Shown here: piece after piece, positions 16,940 through 26,655 of the stretch
How the letters are laid out: every line of letters starts with the position of its first letter
Numbering within the stretch: the stretch's first letter is position 1
Source: Bacteroidota bacterium
Lineage (GTDB): Bacteria; Bacteroidota; Bacteroidia; Cytophagales; Cyclobacteriaceae
Assembly (NCBI GenBank): GCA_018267215.1
Contig: JAFDYX010000001.1
Location: 62,001-126,000, forward strand
Length of the DNA: 64,000 nt
Direction: 5' to 3'
Made by a program: the position numbers and the translations under genes
Notes under the pieces: generated by a model
Seen by the model: only the letters and a program-made list of their open reading frames with translations
Told to the model about the DNA's origin: nothing
The model's database searches: none

Positions 16940-17251
16940 CTATGCCAACGACAGAATAGCTTTGCGCATCAAGGCTTTTTCATCGGCATCGAATTCTTTT
17001 TTCTCTTCCTCTTGTGGTGTAAATTCTTCTAAGTCGAAATAGAAGCGAAGACGGTATTTCCAGATCAGATCTGCGCCAATAGCCTTTTTAAATTCTTTCA
17101 ACCCCTTGCGGTGGTGAATCCAAAACAACTGAACTTCTTTTTCGGGTACTTGTACCGACACCTGGCCACGTAAAAACCGGGAATTGTCATCGAGGTGCTT
17201 GCGATGCAGTTCTAAAAATCCCGGATTTCCAACAACATAAACAGTTTGCAT
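16940..17251 (-). CDS. hypothetical protein, 103 residues
   Basis: A small soluble protein starting MQTVYVVGNPGFLELHRKH. A basic middle (WIHHRKGLKEFKKAIGADL) and aromatic strand (WKYRLRFYFDLEEF) are followed by an acidic C-terminus. No signal peptide, membrane helix or catalytic motif is seen, and I do not recognise the family. Codon use looks like its neighbours. About 265 A+T-rich bases without a gene lie upstream. Confidence 0.55.
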   Translation of the reverse strand: MQTVYVVGNPGFLELHRKHLDDNSRFLRGQVSVQVPEKEVQLFWIHHRKGLKEFKKAIGADLIWKYRLRFYFDLEEFTPQEEEKKEFDADEKALMRKAILSLA

Positions 17252-17515
17252 AGTTTAAAAAATTATCCATATCACATTAAGCCAACCACACTTTTATAAT
17301 TCTGATACGGTAAAATTACATTGAAGGTTTAACATAATTTAACGGTGTAAGCCGGGCTATTCAAAACAAAATATGGCACAATGTTGGGCGTAAAGAAATA
17401 ACCCGTTTATAAAATCGTTAGTCCAACTAAAATTCTATTTCTTCGTCTTCATAACCTATTTTATTTTATTTTCGTAAAAATCTTTTTGCAACCGTATTCG
17501 AAAAAACAATTTTAT

Positions 17516-18061
17516 ATGAAATATCAAATTTTCAATTTTCTGTTGGCTGTTATCCTGATGGCATGTGCCAACAGTCCGTTTGGCCAAAAAGTAAGAGAAC
17601 CTTTCCGGGGAAGCGCGTATCAATCAAATAACCGTTTTTTTCGCGGCACCGGCAAAGGAGAAAGCTCTGCCGACAACATTGCCCGCAGCAAAGCCGATAT
17701 TGAGGCCAAGGCTGTTTTGGCCGGGCAGGTAAACACTACGATGAAGCAAGTGAGCGATCAGTACCTGGGGCAAACCCAAAACGACCGCGCTGCCGATGTG
17801 GCCGATAAATTCCAAAGTTTAGTGCGCGAAGTGATGAACACCAGCATTGCCGACTTACGGAAAATAGGCGAAGAAAAATACTTCGACAAAAAGCAAAACA
17901 AATACACCGTATTTATTGCTTACGAAATCAAGAAAAATGCCATGTTCCGGTTTTTGAAAAAGCAAGCCAAAACCAATCAGAAGATAGACGAGCGCCAACA
18001 AGAAGTAATCCAAAAAATTTTGGATGAAGAACTGAAAAAAACAGACGATACAGAAAATTAA
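17516..18061 (+). CDS. LPP20-like lipoprotein
   Basis: 181 residues from the ATG at 17516 (a TTG 30 bases upstream extends the frame but would hide the signal peptide). A lipobox with C17 (LMAC) predicts lipid anchoring. The body contains GTGKGESSADNIARSKADIE, typical of LPP20/FlgT-like domains, whose known members are surface or outer-membrane proteins of unclear role. The C-terminus is a basic helical tail. Seven bases separate it from the convergent M28 gene. The sequence TTCGTAAAAATC before a TTTTTG run just upstream is a candidate promoter. Confidence 0.65.
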   Translation: MKYQIFNFLLAVILMACANSPFGQKVREPFRGSAYQSNNRFFRGTGKGESSADNIARSKADIEAKAVLAGQVNTTMKQVSDQYLGQTQNDRAADVADKFQSLVREVMNTSIADLRKIGEEKYFDKKQNKYTVFIAYEIKKNAMFRFLKKQAKTNQKIDERQQEVIQKILDEELKKTDDTEN

Positions 18062-18068
18062 TAGCCGC

Positions 18069-19061
18069 TTACTCTTCGTAGTACACTACGTTTAGCAACG
18101 TGTTGCCTACGGCACCCAGTGTTTCCTTACTGATGATAGAAAGGTTGTCTTTGCGGGAGTGATGGTAATCGCCAAAAAATCCGACACCCACTTCGTAATG
18201 CACAATGTCAATCATCGGGATCTTCGCCAGTGTGTTGACAAACTCGTGGTCGTCTGTAATGCCTGCCACATTGGTTTTCACAAAGTAATCGGTGTAGCCC
18301 AAGCGGTGGGCTGTATTCCATACTTTCTCTACAATGGTGGGCGCATACTCTAAGGAAACTCCTTCTCTGAAAAACTGTGCGTGCTTGGCTCCCACCATGT
18401 CGAGCAGAATGCCGAAATAGGCTGAATAATTTTTTGTGTGTTTGTGTTTAGACCAATACTGCGAGCCCAGGCACCACCAGCTTTGGTCATCGGGCAGCTT
18501 TACACTGCTTCTTTCATTTTCTTTTTCGCCCCAGTCTTCTCCATCAAATAAAATGATATCTACACCTACATCGGGCAACTTACTATGGTGTATTGCTCTG
18601 GCTATCTCCAGTAAAATCCCCACCCCGCTGGCTCCGTCATTGGCTCCATCAAAAGGAGCATCTTTTTTTTCGGTATCCTTATCGGCATAGGGGCGTGTAT
18701 CCCAGTGCGAGGCCAGAATGATTCTTTTTTTCTCCATCGGGTTATAGCTGGCAATGATATTTTTTAGTTTAAGTTTTTGGTTGTCCCAGGTGGTAGCTTC
18801 AAAATCTTGTTCTGTTACCTCTGCCCCGAATTTTTTAAATTGTTCAATAAGATAACCGGCAGTCATCCGGTGAGCAGGTGTGTTGGGCACACGCGGACCA
18901 AACTTTACCTGCTTTGCCACGTAGTTGTATGCCGAGTCGGCATTAAAGGCTGGCACGCTTACCATGCGCAGCGGCTTTTCTTCCGTTTTCTTTTTTGTTT
19001 CACAGGATTGCACCAGCAGAAGAGCCGGCAACAAAAAATAAAGGCCAATTTTTTTATTCAT
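18069..19061 (-). CDS. M28-family lipoprotein, probable type II glutaminyl-peptide cyclotransferase
   Basis: 330 residues with a lipobox at C20 (VQSC). The fold is a single M28 zinc domain: SHWDTRPYAD, the metal-binding aspartate in FDGANDGASGVG, the acidic FDGEDWG motif and a C-terminal DYHHSRKD. This pattern fits the animal-type (type II) glutaminyl cyclases of Bacteroidota, which convert N-terminal Gln of exported proteins to pyroglutamate, better than aminopeptidases with a second zinc site. It is divergent from gltD. The cyclase assignment is inference; an aminopeptidase role remains possible. Confidence 0.72.
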   Translation of the reverse strand: MNKKIGLYFLLPALLLVQSCETKKKTEEKPLRMVSVPAFNADSAYNYVAKQVKFGPRVPNTPAHRMTAGYLIEQFKKFGAEVTEQDFEATTWDNQKLKLKNIIASYNPMEKKRIILASHWDTRPYADKDTEKKDAPFDGANDGASGVGILLEIARAIHHSKLPDVGVDIILFDGEDWGEKENERSSVKLPDDQSWWCLGSQYWSKHKHTKNYSAYFGILLDMVGAKHAQFFREGVSLEYAPTIVEKVWNTAHRLGYTDYFVKTNVAGITDDHEFVNTLAKIPMIDIVHYEVGVGFFGDYHHSRKDNLSIISKETLGAVGNTLLNVVYYEE

Positions 19062-19173
19062 ACCTCAGATGGAAATCGATTGCAAAATAGAAATAAAAAA
19101 TTTGAGGTGAACCGAACGAGCGTTAACGAATTTCATTTTTTAATTTTAAAATTCTAATTGATTAACGAATAGA

Positions 19174-20622
19174 ATGGGAAAACCGACAGGCTTTTTAGAA
19201 TTTAATCGCGAGTTGCCGAAGAAACGCGAAATAAAAGAACGTATCAAAGACTATCATGAAGTAGATGGCGCCATAGATGAAGCGATTGCCGGCAAGCAGG
19301 CCGCACGCTGTATGGATTGCGGCACACCCTTTTGCCACCACGGTTGCCCGTTGGGCAATATTATTCCAGAGTTTAACGATGCCGTTTACCACGGCAACTG
19401 GAAACTGGCTTATGAAATTTTAACCAGCACCAATAACTTCCCTGAGTTCACGGGCAGGATATGCCCAGCCCCCTGCGAAACTTCGTGCGTGCTAAGCATC
19501 AACAAGCCGGCCGTAACAATTGAGTACCTCGAAAAATCAATTATTGAAAAAGCTTTTGAAAACGGATATGTCGTTCCGCTAAAATCTATTAACCGAACCG
19601 GAAAAAAAATAGCAATTGTAGGCTCCGGCCCTTCGGGGCTGGCAGCCGCTGCCCAGTTGAACAAAGCAGGCCACACCGTAACTGTTTTTGAAAGAGCAGA
19701 CGAAGTGGGAGGCTTACTGCGCTATGGTATTCCCGATTTCAAACTCGACAAACAAATTGTAGAACGGAGAATCCGTTTGATGGCTGACGAAGGCGTAATT
19801 TTTAAAACGAATGCCGAGGTGGGCGTTACTATCTCTGTTGATTTTTTACGCGAAGAGTTTGATGCTATTTTGCTCTGTGGCGGATCCACCGTGCCGCGCC
19901 ACCTGCCTATACCCGGAAACAATCTAAGTGGCATTCATGCCGCCATGGATTTCCTGACACAACAAAACAAACGGGTGGCCGGAAAAGCCATAACCTCACC
20001 GGAAATTTGGGCTACCGGAAAAAATGTAATCGTCATCGGTGGTGGCGATACAGGCTCTGACTGTGTGGGCACTTCTATCCGGCACGGAGCGAAGTCTGTT
20101 ACCCAAATTGAAATATTGCCCAAGCCGCCTGCCGAACGGACAGAGTCTATGCCCTGGCCGGGCTGGCCCACCATCTTGCGCACCTCTACATCTCACGAAG
20201 AGGGCTGCGCGCGCGAGTGGACAATCCTGACAAAAGAATTTTTGAGCGACAGCGAAGGGCGTTTGCATGCTCTGAAAATTGCTGATGCTGTGTGGAGCGG
20301 AAATTCGTTTACCGAAAAGCCCGGCAGCGAGCGCGAAATTCCGTGCGAGCTGGCCTTACTGGCCATGGGCTTCTTACACCCGCAACATAGTGGGCTGCTC
20401 GAGCAATTAGGTGTGGACTTTGACGAGCGCGGCAACGTAAAATGCACAAACTATCAAACTTCTGTTGACGGTGTGTTCTCTGCCGGAGATATGCGCAGAG
20501 GCCAAAGTTTAGTGGTGTGGGCTATCAGCGAAGGGCGCGAAGCAGCCCGCGCAATAGACTTGCACCTGATGGGAGTTTCGTCATTAGAAGCTAAAGAAAA
20601 AGGAGTGTTGAATATCAGTTAG
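19174..20622 (+). CDS. gltD: glutamate synthase small subunit (NADPH-dependent), GltD
   Basis: 482 residues. The N-terminal ferredoxin-like domain has the cysteine clusters [13 protein letters not shown] and CPAPCETSC for two [4Fe-4S] clusters. An FAD site ([19 protein letters not shown]) and an NADPH site ([11 protein letters not shown]) follow, then the C-terminal [17 protein letters not shown] motif. GltD passes electrons from NADPH to the large subunit GltB, which makes glutamate from glutamine and 2-oxoglutarate. No gltB is present on either side, so the partner is elsewhere or this paralogue works with another protein. Confidence 0.92.
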   Translation: MGKPTGFLEFNRELPKKREIKERIKDYHEVDGAIDEAIAGKQAARCMDCGTPFCHHGCPLGNIIPEFNDAVYHGNWKLAYEILTSTNNFPEFTGRICPAPCETSCVLSINKPAVTIEYLEKSIIEKAFENGYVVPLKSINRTGKKIAIVGSGPSGLAAAAQLNKAGHTVTVFERADEVGGLLRYGIPDFKLDKQIVERRIRLMADEGVIFKTNAEVGVTISVDFLREEFDAILLCGGSTVPRHLPIPGNNLSGIHAAMDFLTQQNKRVAGKAITSPEIWATGKNVIVIGGGDTGSDCVGTSIRHGAKSVTQIEILPKPPAERTESMPWPGWPTILRTSTSHEEGCAREWTILTKEFLSDSEGRLHALKIADAVWSGNSFTEKPGSEREIPCELALLAMGFLHPQHSGLLEQLGVDFDERGNVKCTNYQTSVDGVFSAGDMRRGQSLVVWAISEGREAARAIDLHLMGVSSLEAKEKGVLNIS

Positions 20623-22024
20623 TTTTTTCTGACTGTGTTCTCCGGTAAATGTTTCCGTCTTTTTGATATAAATTTTTCAGTAAAGGATTAAACCGAAAAA
20701 CATTCTTCATCCAATCCTGCGGATCAATGACGATGGCGGGTTTTTCTTTTTCAAAAGAATCGTAGATGGCCACCACATGCTGAAAAATATCGGGCTGCTC
20801 AAAAAACTCTTCTGACAAATCCCAATCTAAAAAATAAGTGGCTGCCTGATTATTCTTGTAAACACCAAGATCATTTCCCAGCATCATTACCTTTTTATTT
20901 TGAATCGTATTGTAGGGAGAGTCGGCTACATACATCCGGGAATAATCTACAGCCGGAATTTTATTTGCCTGCGCCATCCGGCTGATGCCAACGACAGAAA
21001 ATAGCAATACCCACAACATAGTTTCGGCAATCCACTTTCTGCGAATAAGTTGCAAGTAATGGCTGATCAGGTAGGTGGATGGAGGGATAAATGTAATCAG
21101 GCAGTTGGGCGAAAAATTTTTTGTCAGGCTTACTTCCAGCAGGGCAATGCTCAACCAAATAAGCATTACCTGCAACAACTGCGACTGATAGCGGGTAAAC
21201 CGTGCTTCGCGGTTAACCATGACGAGCGATGCCAGTATGAAAAACAAAATAATGCTGCCCAGCACCACAGTAGATTTCAATGAGATGATACCGGCCTGTG
21301 CACCAAAAAAATTTTGGAAATAGAAATACTGAGTCAGGCGGGAAATGCCTCCCGAAAAAAAATAATAAATGAAAAGCGCTACATGAGGAAAAATAAAACC
21401 CGAAAGCAACAGCATCGCCCTACGAACAGCTAAACGCGCATAGACGGCCAGCAGCAACAGCGTGCCGGGTAAAAATACTGCGTAACTCAATACCATCAGC
21501 GAGGCCATGCCCAGATATAAACCGAGATTAAAAATCGTTTCCTCCCGCTGTGTTTTTAATTCTATCTCTTTGAAAAGGTTATTGAGCGCAAACAATAAAA
21601 AAGTAGAAGCTATCAATTGATGAGAAAACGACAGCATATCAAACGAGAAGAAAGTAAGCAATGCGAAAACCAAAGCCGGCACATAGGTAGCTTCGGCATA
21701 TACCCTGTTTCGTATCAGAACAATGGCAAAGAAAGATGCTTGAAAGAAAAGGGTCAATAAAGTTATAATATGTCGGGCAGGCAGCGAACGTCCGAAGAAA
21801 AAGCTGATCCATTTATCAAACCAGGCGGCCAGCCAGGGTGTTGCATCTATGATATGTACGTACATCATTTTGCCCGATTGGAGTGCCTCTCCCAACACGA
21901 GGCTCTTCAATTCAATCTGGGTAACGTCCCACCGGGTAAGAAAAACCGGAATAGCCAACCCAATCAGCAGCAGCAAAACAACCAACAGCCGGTACGGATC
22001 ATTTAGTTTAAAAAAGCGAAGCAC
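20615..22024 (-). CDS. polytopic membrane protein, DUF6427-like
   Basis: 469 residues with around ten to twelve hydrophobic helices spread over residues 12-360, followed by a soluble C-terminal domain of about 110 residues ([16 protein letters not shown] to the end). The topology and the [13 protein letters not shown] loop after helix 1 resemble GT-C fold membrane glycosyltransferases and DUF6427 proteins found beside cell-envelope genes in Bacteroidota. No catalytic residue can be assigned. Its 3' end overlaps gltD by 8 bases (convergent), and it is divergent from rbfA. Confidence 0.6.
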   Translation of the reverse strand: MLRFFKLNDPYRLLVVLLLLIGLAIPVFLTRWDVTQIELKSLVLGEALQSGKMMYVHIIDATPWLAAWFDKWISFFFGRSLPARHIITLLTLFFQASFFAIVLIRNRVYAEATYVPALVFALLTFFSFDMLSFSHQLIASTFLLFALNNLFKEIELKTQREETIFNLGLYLGMASLMVLSYAVFLPGTLLLLAVYARLAVRRAMLLLSGFIFPHVALFIYYFFSGGISRLTQYFYFQNFFGAQAGIISLKSTVVLGSIILFFILASLVMVNREARFTRYQSQLLQVMLIWLSIALLEVSLTKNFSPNCLITFIPPSTYLISHYLQLIRRKWIAETMLWVLLFSVVGISRMAQANKIPAVDYSRMYVADSPYNTIQNKKVMMLGNDLGVYKNNQAATYFLDWDLSEEFFEQPDIFQHVVAIYDSFEKEKPAIVIDPQDWMKNVFRFNPLLKNLYQKDGNIYRRTQSEKTN

Positions 22025-22087
22025 AGTTTATATTTTGTCGCAAATAAATCAAATTTTAAGCACGAATTTTTGCTGCGCACACTTTTG

Positions 22088-22095
22088 TATCTTTG
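22088..22095 (+). promoter_or_regulatory. -7 promoter box of rbfA
   Basis: TATCTTTG is identical to the cdaA box and lies 4 bases before the ATG at 22100, the same spacing. It also argues against the upstream in-frame TTG at 22070, which lies 5' of the promoter box. Confidence 0.6.
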
Positions 22096-22099
22096 TGGC

Positions 22100-22453
22100 A
22101 TGACGCTGCGACAACAAAAATATGGCCGCCTCATTCAAAAAGAATTGAGCGATGTCTTTTTAAAACGTAAAAGCGATTTTCTGGGAAATGCGTTTGTTAC
22201 GCTGGCCGAAGTGCGTATGAGTCCCGATTTAAGCGTAGCAAAGGTGTATATCAGCATGATGTTGGCCAAAGATAAAAAAGTAGTGATGGGCAACCTCAAC
22301 CTGCACAAAAATGAAATCAGAAAAGAGTTGGGCTTGCGCATCCGCCACCAGGCACGTATCGTTCCGGAGTTGGTGTTTGTGCTTGACGAGGTGGAGGAAA
22401 ACGCCCAGCGCATGGATGAGCTGCTTAAAAACCTGAACATACCAAAAGAATAA
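22100..22453 (+). CDS. rbfA: 30S ribosome-binding factor RbfA
   Basis: 117 residues from the ATG at 22100 (MTLRQQKYGRLIQKELSDVF), the usual RbfA beginning. The KH-like fold shows VTLAEVRMSPDLSVAKVYIS and a C-terminal LDEVEENAQRMDELLKNL helix. RbfA binds the 5' helix of 16S rRNA and helps late 30S maturation and cold adaptation. It lies 12 bases upstream of the permease gene; rbfA next to a LolC/E-type permease is common in Bacteroidota. Confidence 0.93.
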   Translation: MTLRQQKYGRLIQKELSDVFLKRKSDFLGNAFVTLAEVRMSPDLSVAKVYISMMLAKDKKVVMGNLNLHKNEIRKELGLRIRHQARIVPELVFVLDEVEENAQRMDELLKNLNIPKE

Positions 22454-22465
22454 TTTTAGGCCGGC

Positions 22466-23686
22466 ATGAACCTCTCTCTCTTCATCGCCAGGCGCTATTT
22501 CCTTTCCAAAAGAAAAAGGAATTTTATCAATATCATTTCGGGGTTATCCATAGTGGCCATTGCCTTTTCCACAGCCGCCTTAGTTATCGTGCTCTCTGTA
22601 TTTAATGGATTAGAGGGCTTACTCAGGACTTTGAATAGTGCTTTTGATCCGGAAATAAAAATTGAAGCTGCCAAAGGGAAAACATTTGAAGCTACCCATG
22701 AGTTGCTTTCAAAAATAGAATCGGTAACAGGCGTGGCCATTGCCACAGAAGTGTTGGAAGACTACGGTTACGTACGCTACCGCGATGCCGACATGGTGGT
22801 AACCATGAAAGGCGTAGGCGATAATTTTATAGACCAGCACCGCATAGATCCCAGTATTGTTGACGGCAAACTGAAGTTGCGCGATTCTCTCGGCCAGTAT
22901 GCTATTTTGGGAAAAGGCATTCAATACCAACTATCTGTGTCTGTCAACGAATCCATTTACCCACTTCAGGTTTTTTATATCAAAAACGGAAAGACCACGA
23001 TTGACCCTACCAAGCTATACAGTGTCAGTGCCATTCAGCCGGGAGGTGTTTTTTCTATCGAAAAAAATTTTGATGAAAACTATGTGCTGCTGCCGATTGA
23101 TTTCGTGCGCCACCTGACGGGATACCACAACCGGTGCACTTCGTTGGAAATAAAAACCACCAGCGGCAGCAACATTCAAAAAATAAAAAATGCCATTCAG
23201 CAGCAGTTGGGAAACGATTTTGTGGTATTAACCAATGACGAGCAACACCAGGAGTTATATAAACTGGTAAAAATCGAAAAACTTTTCACCTTCATTTCGA
23301 TGGGGCTGCTGGCGGCCATTGCCTCCATCAACATCTTTTTTTCGCTGATGATGTTGGCCATCGAAAAGAAAAAAGACATTTCTATTTTTTTTGCCATGGG
23401 GGCGCAGAAAAGCACTATCAAAAATATTTTTTTGAAAGAGGGCGCGTTGATTGCCGGCAGCGGGGCGATGGCCGGATTACTTTTGGGAGCACTTGTTTGC
23501 TGGGCACAAGATCAATTCGGGTTAGTCAGTATGGGTATGGAGAGTGCCATTGTCAATGCCTACCCGGTAAAAATGAAATTAGTTGACTTTGCTTCGATTG
23601 GCTCGGTGATGATCGTCATTACTTTTCTCACTTCCTTTTACCCCGCGTTGCTGGCCTCACGGTCTTATTCGGCCAATCAACTATAG
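22466..23686 (+). CDS. FtsX-like ABC transporter permease (LolC/LolE type)
   Basis: 406 residues with the LolC/E arrangement: one N-terminal membrane helix (about 22-48), a large periplasmic MacB-like domain (residues 50-265) and three C-terminal helices (about 275-400). The N-terminus FIARRYFLSKRKRNFINIIS is characteristic of lipoprotein-releasing permeases, which with a LolD ATPase extract lipoproteins from the inner membrane. No ATPase gene is adjacent. Probably co-transcribed with rbfA. Confidence 0.85.
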   Translation: MNLSLFIARRYFLSKRKRNFINIISGLSIVAIAFSTAALVIVLSVFNGLEGLLRTLNSAFDPEIKIEAAKGKTFEATHELLSKIESVTGVAIATEVLEDYGYVRYRDADMVVTMKGVGDNFIDQHRIDPSIVDGKLKLRDSLGQYAILGKGIQYQLSVSVNESIYPLQVFYIKNGKTTIDPTKLYSVSAIQPGGVFSIEKNFDENYVLLPIDFVRHLTGYHNRCTSLEIKTTSGSNIQKIKNAIQQQLGNDFVVLTNDEQHQELYKLVKIEKLFTFISMGLLAAIASINIFFSLMMLAIEKKKDISIFFAMGAQKSTIKNIFLKEGALIAGSGAMAGLLLGALVCWAQDQFGLVSMGMESAIVNAYPVKMKLVDFASIGSVMIVITFLTSFYPALLASRSYSANQL

Positions 23687-23758
23687 AAGCCTCATACAAT
23701 GTATTCTGTCCGATAATTTCAATTTTCTTTCGACACATAAATCAACAACATTGGTTGT

Positions 23759-24235
23759 TTAATCTTTAGGCTCCCACAATTCAATTTTGTTTCCTTCGGC
23801 ATCGAGGATGTGGATAAACTTGCCGTAGTCGTAAGTTTCTATTTTGTCTAAAATTGTTACTCCGTTTTTTTGAAGTTCTTCCACCAGTGCTTCCAGGTTT
23901 TCAACCCTGTAGTTGATCATAAAATCTTTTGTAGAGGGGGCAAAATATTTTGTCGTTTCCGGAAATGGCGTCCATTGTGTCTGCCCTTTTTGGGTGTTGT
24001 CATCGCCTTCAAACCACTCGAAGGTTGCGCCATACGGATTGGTATTTAGTCCAAGATTTTTTTGATACCACTCTGTCATTTTTTTGGGGTCTTTGGATTT
24101 GAAAAAGATGCCGCCAATTCCTGTTACTTTTTTCATGGTTTTAAGGTTTTCATTTTTTGTCATTACCATTTTTAATGCGAAGCCGGAAAGAAACGAGGCT
24201 GCTGTAACCAAAACTGTTAATGATATTCTTTTCAT
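23759..24235 (-). CDS. VOC (glyoxalase/bleomycin-resistance) domain protein with N-terminal membrane anchor
   Basis: 158 residues. The VOC domain starts at about residue 34 (MKKVTGIGGIFFKSKDP), where family members normally begin, and ends with IHILDAEGNKIELWEPKD, holding one metal or substrate ligand position of each beta-alpha-beta module. Residues 1-25 are hydrophobic (SLTVLVTAASFLSGFALKMV), adding a signal or anchor not usual for cytoplasmic VOC proteins. The internal Met at 34 could be a second start giving a soluble form. Substrate unknown. Confidence 0.7.
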   Translation of the reverse strand: MKRISLTVLVTAASFLSGFALKMVMTKNENLKTMKKVTGIGGIFFKSKDPKKMTEWYQKNLGLNTNPYGATFEWFEGDDNTQKGQTQWTPFPETTKYFAPSTKDFMINYRVENLEALVEELQKNGVTILDKIETYDYGKFIHILDAEGNKIELWEPKD

Positions 24236-24276
24236 GGCCTGATTGTTTTATGTGCTCGCATTTTGTATGGACGATT

Positions 24277-24840
24277 TTACATTTCTATATCAACATCGTA
24301 TTTGTTTAAAAGCCCACATACATTCGAAATAGAAAATTTTGCTTTTTTGATCCGGTTGATTTCGGGATCAATGGAAAAGTTGGTAGCGGTGCGAAGGTCT
24401 GCTTTTTCAAGTATGGTGTGATCAAAAGAGGCTTGTGCCAGATCGCAGTTGTCAAACACGGCTTCGGTCAGGTCGGCTTCGGCAAAGTCGGCTTCTTGTA
24501 AGGACGTATTTTTAAAAATGGTTTTCTTGATTTTCGTTTTATAAAATGAGGAATGATTTAACAGGCAGCCGTTAAATGAAAAAGAAAGCCCCAAGCTATG
24601 GCACGTATCAAACCGGAGCCCCAACATTTTGCAGTCTTTAAATTCGATATTCCGCAATGCCGTTTTGTTGAGTTTTGCCAAACTGAAATTGCATCCGGCA
24701 AAAGTGCAGTCGGTAAATTTATATTCCGACAGATCGCTATCGGCAAAGTTGCAATTGTTGAAGGTACAGTTTTCGTACTCGCCTTTTGCTAGCCCGTCTT
24801 GACGGTCGAAGGTTTTATCAGTTATGTAAGTTTCTTGCAT
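24277..24840 (-). CDS. pentapeptide-repeat protein
   Basis: 187 residues from the ATG at 24840 (MQETYITDKTFDRQ); a further-upstream TTG is less likely. Most of the chain is A(D/N)LXX/CXFXX pentapeptides, for example CTFNNCNFADSDLSEYKF and ADFAEADLTEAVFDNCDL, forming a right-handed quadrilateral beta-helix. A break around residues 70-95 resembles the loop found in Qnr/McbG-type proteins, which mimic DNA and protect gyrase, but most members have unknown roles. Monocistronic. Confidence 0.8.
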   Translation of the reverse strand: MQETYITDKTFDRQDGLAKGEYENCTFNNCNFADSDLSEYKFTDCTFAGCNFSLAKLNKTALRNIEFKDCKMLGLRFDTCHSLGLSFSFNGCLLNHSSFYKTKIKKTIFKNTSLQEADFAEADLTEAVFDNCDLAQASFDHTILEKADLRTATNFSIDPEINRIKKAKFSISNVCGLLNKYDVDIEM

Positions 24841-24938
24841 TTGCCAGAAAGGTTTGGGGCAAAGTGATGTTTCACTTGCCTTTAACAATATACAACATCA
24901 ACTGTTACTGATCTGCAAATTGCAAATATTTGCCCGGC

Positions 24939-26006
24939 TTATTTTCCTTCCGCCATTTTTTCGGCTGTCTCGGCAATTTTCAGTTGTTCGATAAAGTCAT
25001 CTACTTCGCCATTCATAATAGCCGGCAGGTTGTGCTGGGTGTAGCCTATGCGGTGATCGGTAACACGGCTTTGCGGGTAGTTGTAGGTTCTGATTTTTTC
25101 TGAGCGGTCGCCACTGCGTACCTGGCTTTTGCGCGAAGCGCCAATTTCGGCCTGCTGTTTTTCTACTTCTATTTCGTAGAGTTTCGTGCGCAACATCTGC
25201 AACGCTCTTTCGCGGTTGCCATGCTGCGAGCGCTCTACCTGGCAGGTGATGACAATGCCGGATGGCTTGTGGGTTAGCTGCACTTTGGTTTCTACTTTAT
25301 TTACATTTTGCCCGCCCGCTCCGCTCGATCGAGCGGTTTGAAATTCCAGATCGGCCGGGTTGATTTCAACATCTACTTCTTCGGCTTCGGGCAGAACTAT
25401 CACCGAGGCTGCCGATGTGTGCACGCGCCCCTGCTGCTCGGTCTCCGGCACACGCTGTACGCGGTGCACACCCGATTCATATTTCAACAGACCATAAGCG
25501 CCTTCTCCTTCCACGCTGGTAATTACTTCTTTGTAGCCGCCTGCTGTTCCTTCTGTTACATCTACTACCGAAAATTTATATCCTCTGCGCTCGCAAAAGC
25601 GCTGATACATGCGCCACAAATCGCCCGCAAAAATAGCTGCCTCATCGCCACCGGTGCCGGCCCGGATTTCCAGCACGGCATTCTTCTCGTCATTGGGGTC
25701 TTTGGGCATCAGCAGTTCTTTGATCTGGTCTTCCAGCAAATCGCGCTTAGGTTCTAACTCATCAATTTCCATTTTGGCCAGCTCGCGCATCTCTTCGTCT
25801 TTCTCTTTCTGCAAAACTTCTTTGGCGTGTTTGATGCCCTCCAGCGCAGCTGTGTACTGATCGGCTTTGGTTACAACCCTCTCCAGATTTTTGTACTCTT
25901 TGCTGAGTTGCTGAAATCTCTTTTGGTCTTTTACCGTTTCGGGTTGCACCAGCAACTGCCCTACTTCTTCAAAACGGTTTTTAATGTCGGTTAACTTTTC
26001 AATCAT
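24939..26006 (-). CDS. prfA: peptide chain release factor 1
   Basis: 355 residues, normal RF1 length. It recognises UAA/UAG with the PxT motif (PET in [17 protein letters not shown]) and catalyses peptidyl-tRNA hydrolysis with the GGQ loop (GAGGQNVNK, about residue 231). The N-terminal coiled coil and C-terminal helix are intact. The upstream sequence TAACTTGCACCCC is a near-match -7 box with the same GCACCC downstream context as at secA and the PpiC gene. The adjacent gene on the other strand is unrelated. Confidence 0.95.
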   Translation of the reverse strand: MIEKLTDIKNRFEEVGQLLVQPETVKDQKRFQQLSKEYKNLERVVTKADQYTAALEGIKHAKEVLQKEKDEEMRELAKMEIDELEPKRDLLEDQIKELLMPKDPNDEKNAVLEIRAGTGGDEAAIFAGDLWRMYQRFCERRGYKFSVVDVTEGTAGGYKEVITSVEGEGAYGLLKYESGVHRVQRVPETEQQGRVHTSAASVIVLPEAEEVDVEINPADLEFQTARSSGAGGQNVNKVETKVQLTHKPSGIVITCQVERSQHGNRERALQMLRTKLYEIEVEKQQAEIGASRKSQVRSGDRSEKIRTYNYPQSRVTDHRIGYTQHNLPAIMNGEVDDFIEQLKIAETAEKMAEGK

Positions 26007-26179
26007 ATCAGAAAAACGGGGTGCAAGTTAATAAAATCAGGCAGTGGTTCGTGTTCATTTTTGCAAATGACGCTGTTCGGTTTCAATACAATGCAGACAC
26101 ACGACAGTATCAAAATCAATCAAAACAAAGGTTTTATAAATCTGAACAGTTTTTGTACAGCCTACAAAAAAATAAAATT

Positions 26180-26491
26180 ATGGTAAAAGGTTGTGCCTTT
26201 CTCTTCATGGGGCTAATGCTCATCATGGCGCTGCCGGTGTGCCTGGGGCTGGCGGGCGGTTTGTTCGGTATGATCATCGGGCTGGTGGGTGGCCTCTTCG
26301 GGATAATTGCCGGAATCTTCGGGGCTGTTATAGGAATCGTGGGGGCCATCATCAAAGGGTTCTTTCATCTGCTCTTTGGATGGGGTGTAGATTACGATGG
26401 GATGACCTGCTCCGGTGGCAGTGGTCTTTGGGTTGTGGTGATTGTACTCGTAGTGGTGACGCTGGCGTTCAGGCAAAAGGGTAAATCATAA
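26180..26491 (+). CDS. glycine-zipper small membrane protein
   Basis: 103 residues from the ATG at 26180 (a longer frame begins at 26021 but its first 53 residues look non-coding). After a short hydrophobic start, a long GxxxG-rich stretch repeats GLxGGLFGxIxGxxG about three times across residues 25-60, followed by FHLLFGWGVDYDG and a final helix of valines. Glycine zippers pack tightly in membranes and occur in channel or pore-like proteins. I do not recognise a family. The extreme composition gives long antisense frames that are not genes. Confidence 0.6.
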   Translation: MVKGCAFLFMGLMLIMALPVCLGLAGGLFGMIIGLVGGLFGIIAGIFGAVIGIVGAIIKGFFHLLFGWGVDYDGMTCSGGSGLWVVVIVLVVVTLAFRQKGKS

Positions 26492-26655
26492 CCTGGGTTC
26501 GGGGTGAGTAAACTTCCAAAAAATTTTAACTGCGGATAGAATCCACTATCAACTACCGCATACAATCTCACTATGTGATGTCTATGTTTCTATGTGCCTA
26601 TGTGGTTTGTCAGCTACGGTAGTTCTTCATCAAACTTTCGATCCTAACCTCGGTT
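26492..26655. other. intergenic tract with CTATGTG-type repeat
   Basis: About 165 bases between convergent genes. The stretch 26577-26607 is built from variants of CTATGT (TCTATGTTT, CTATGTGCC, TATGTGG). An 8-base inverted pair AACTACCG / CGGTAGTT brackets it. It resembles the short interspersed C/G-T-rich repeats of many Bacteroidota genomes; it may act as a bidirectional terminator region, but no U-run follows. Confidence 0.35.
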
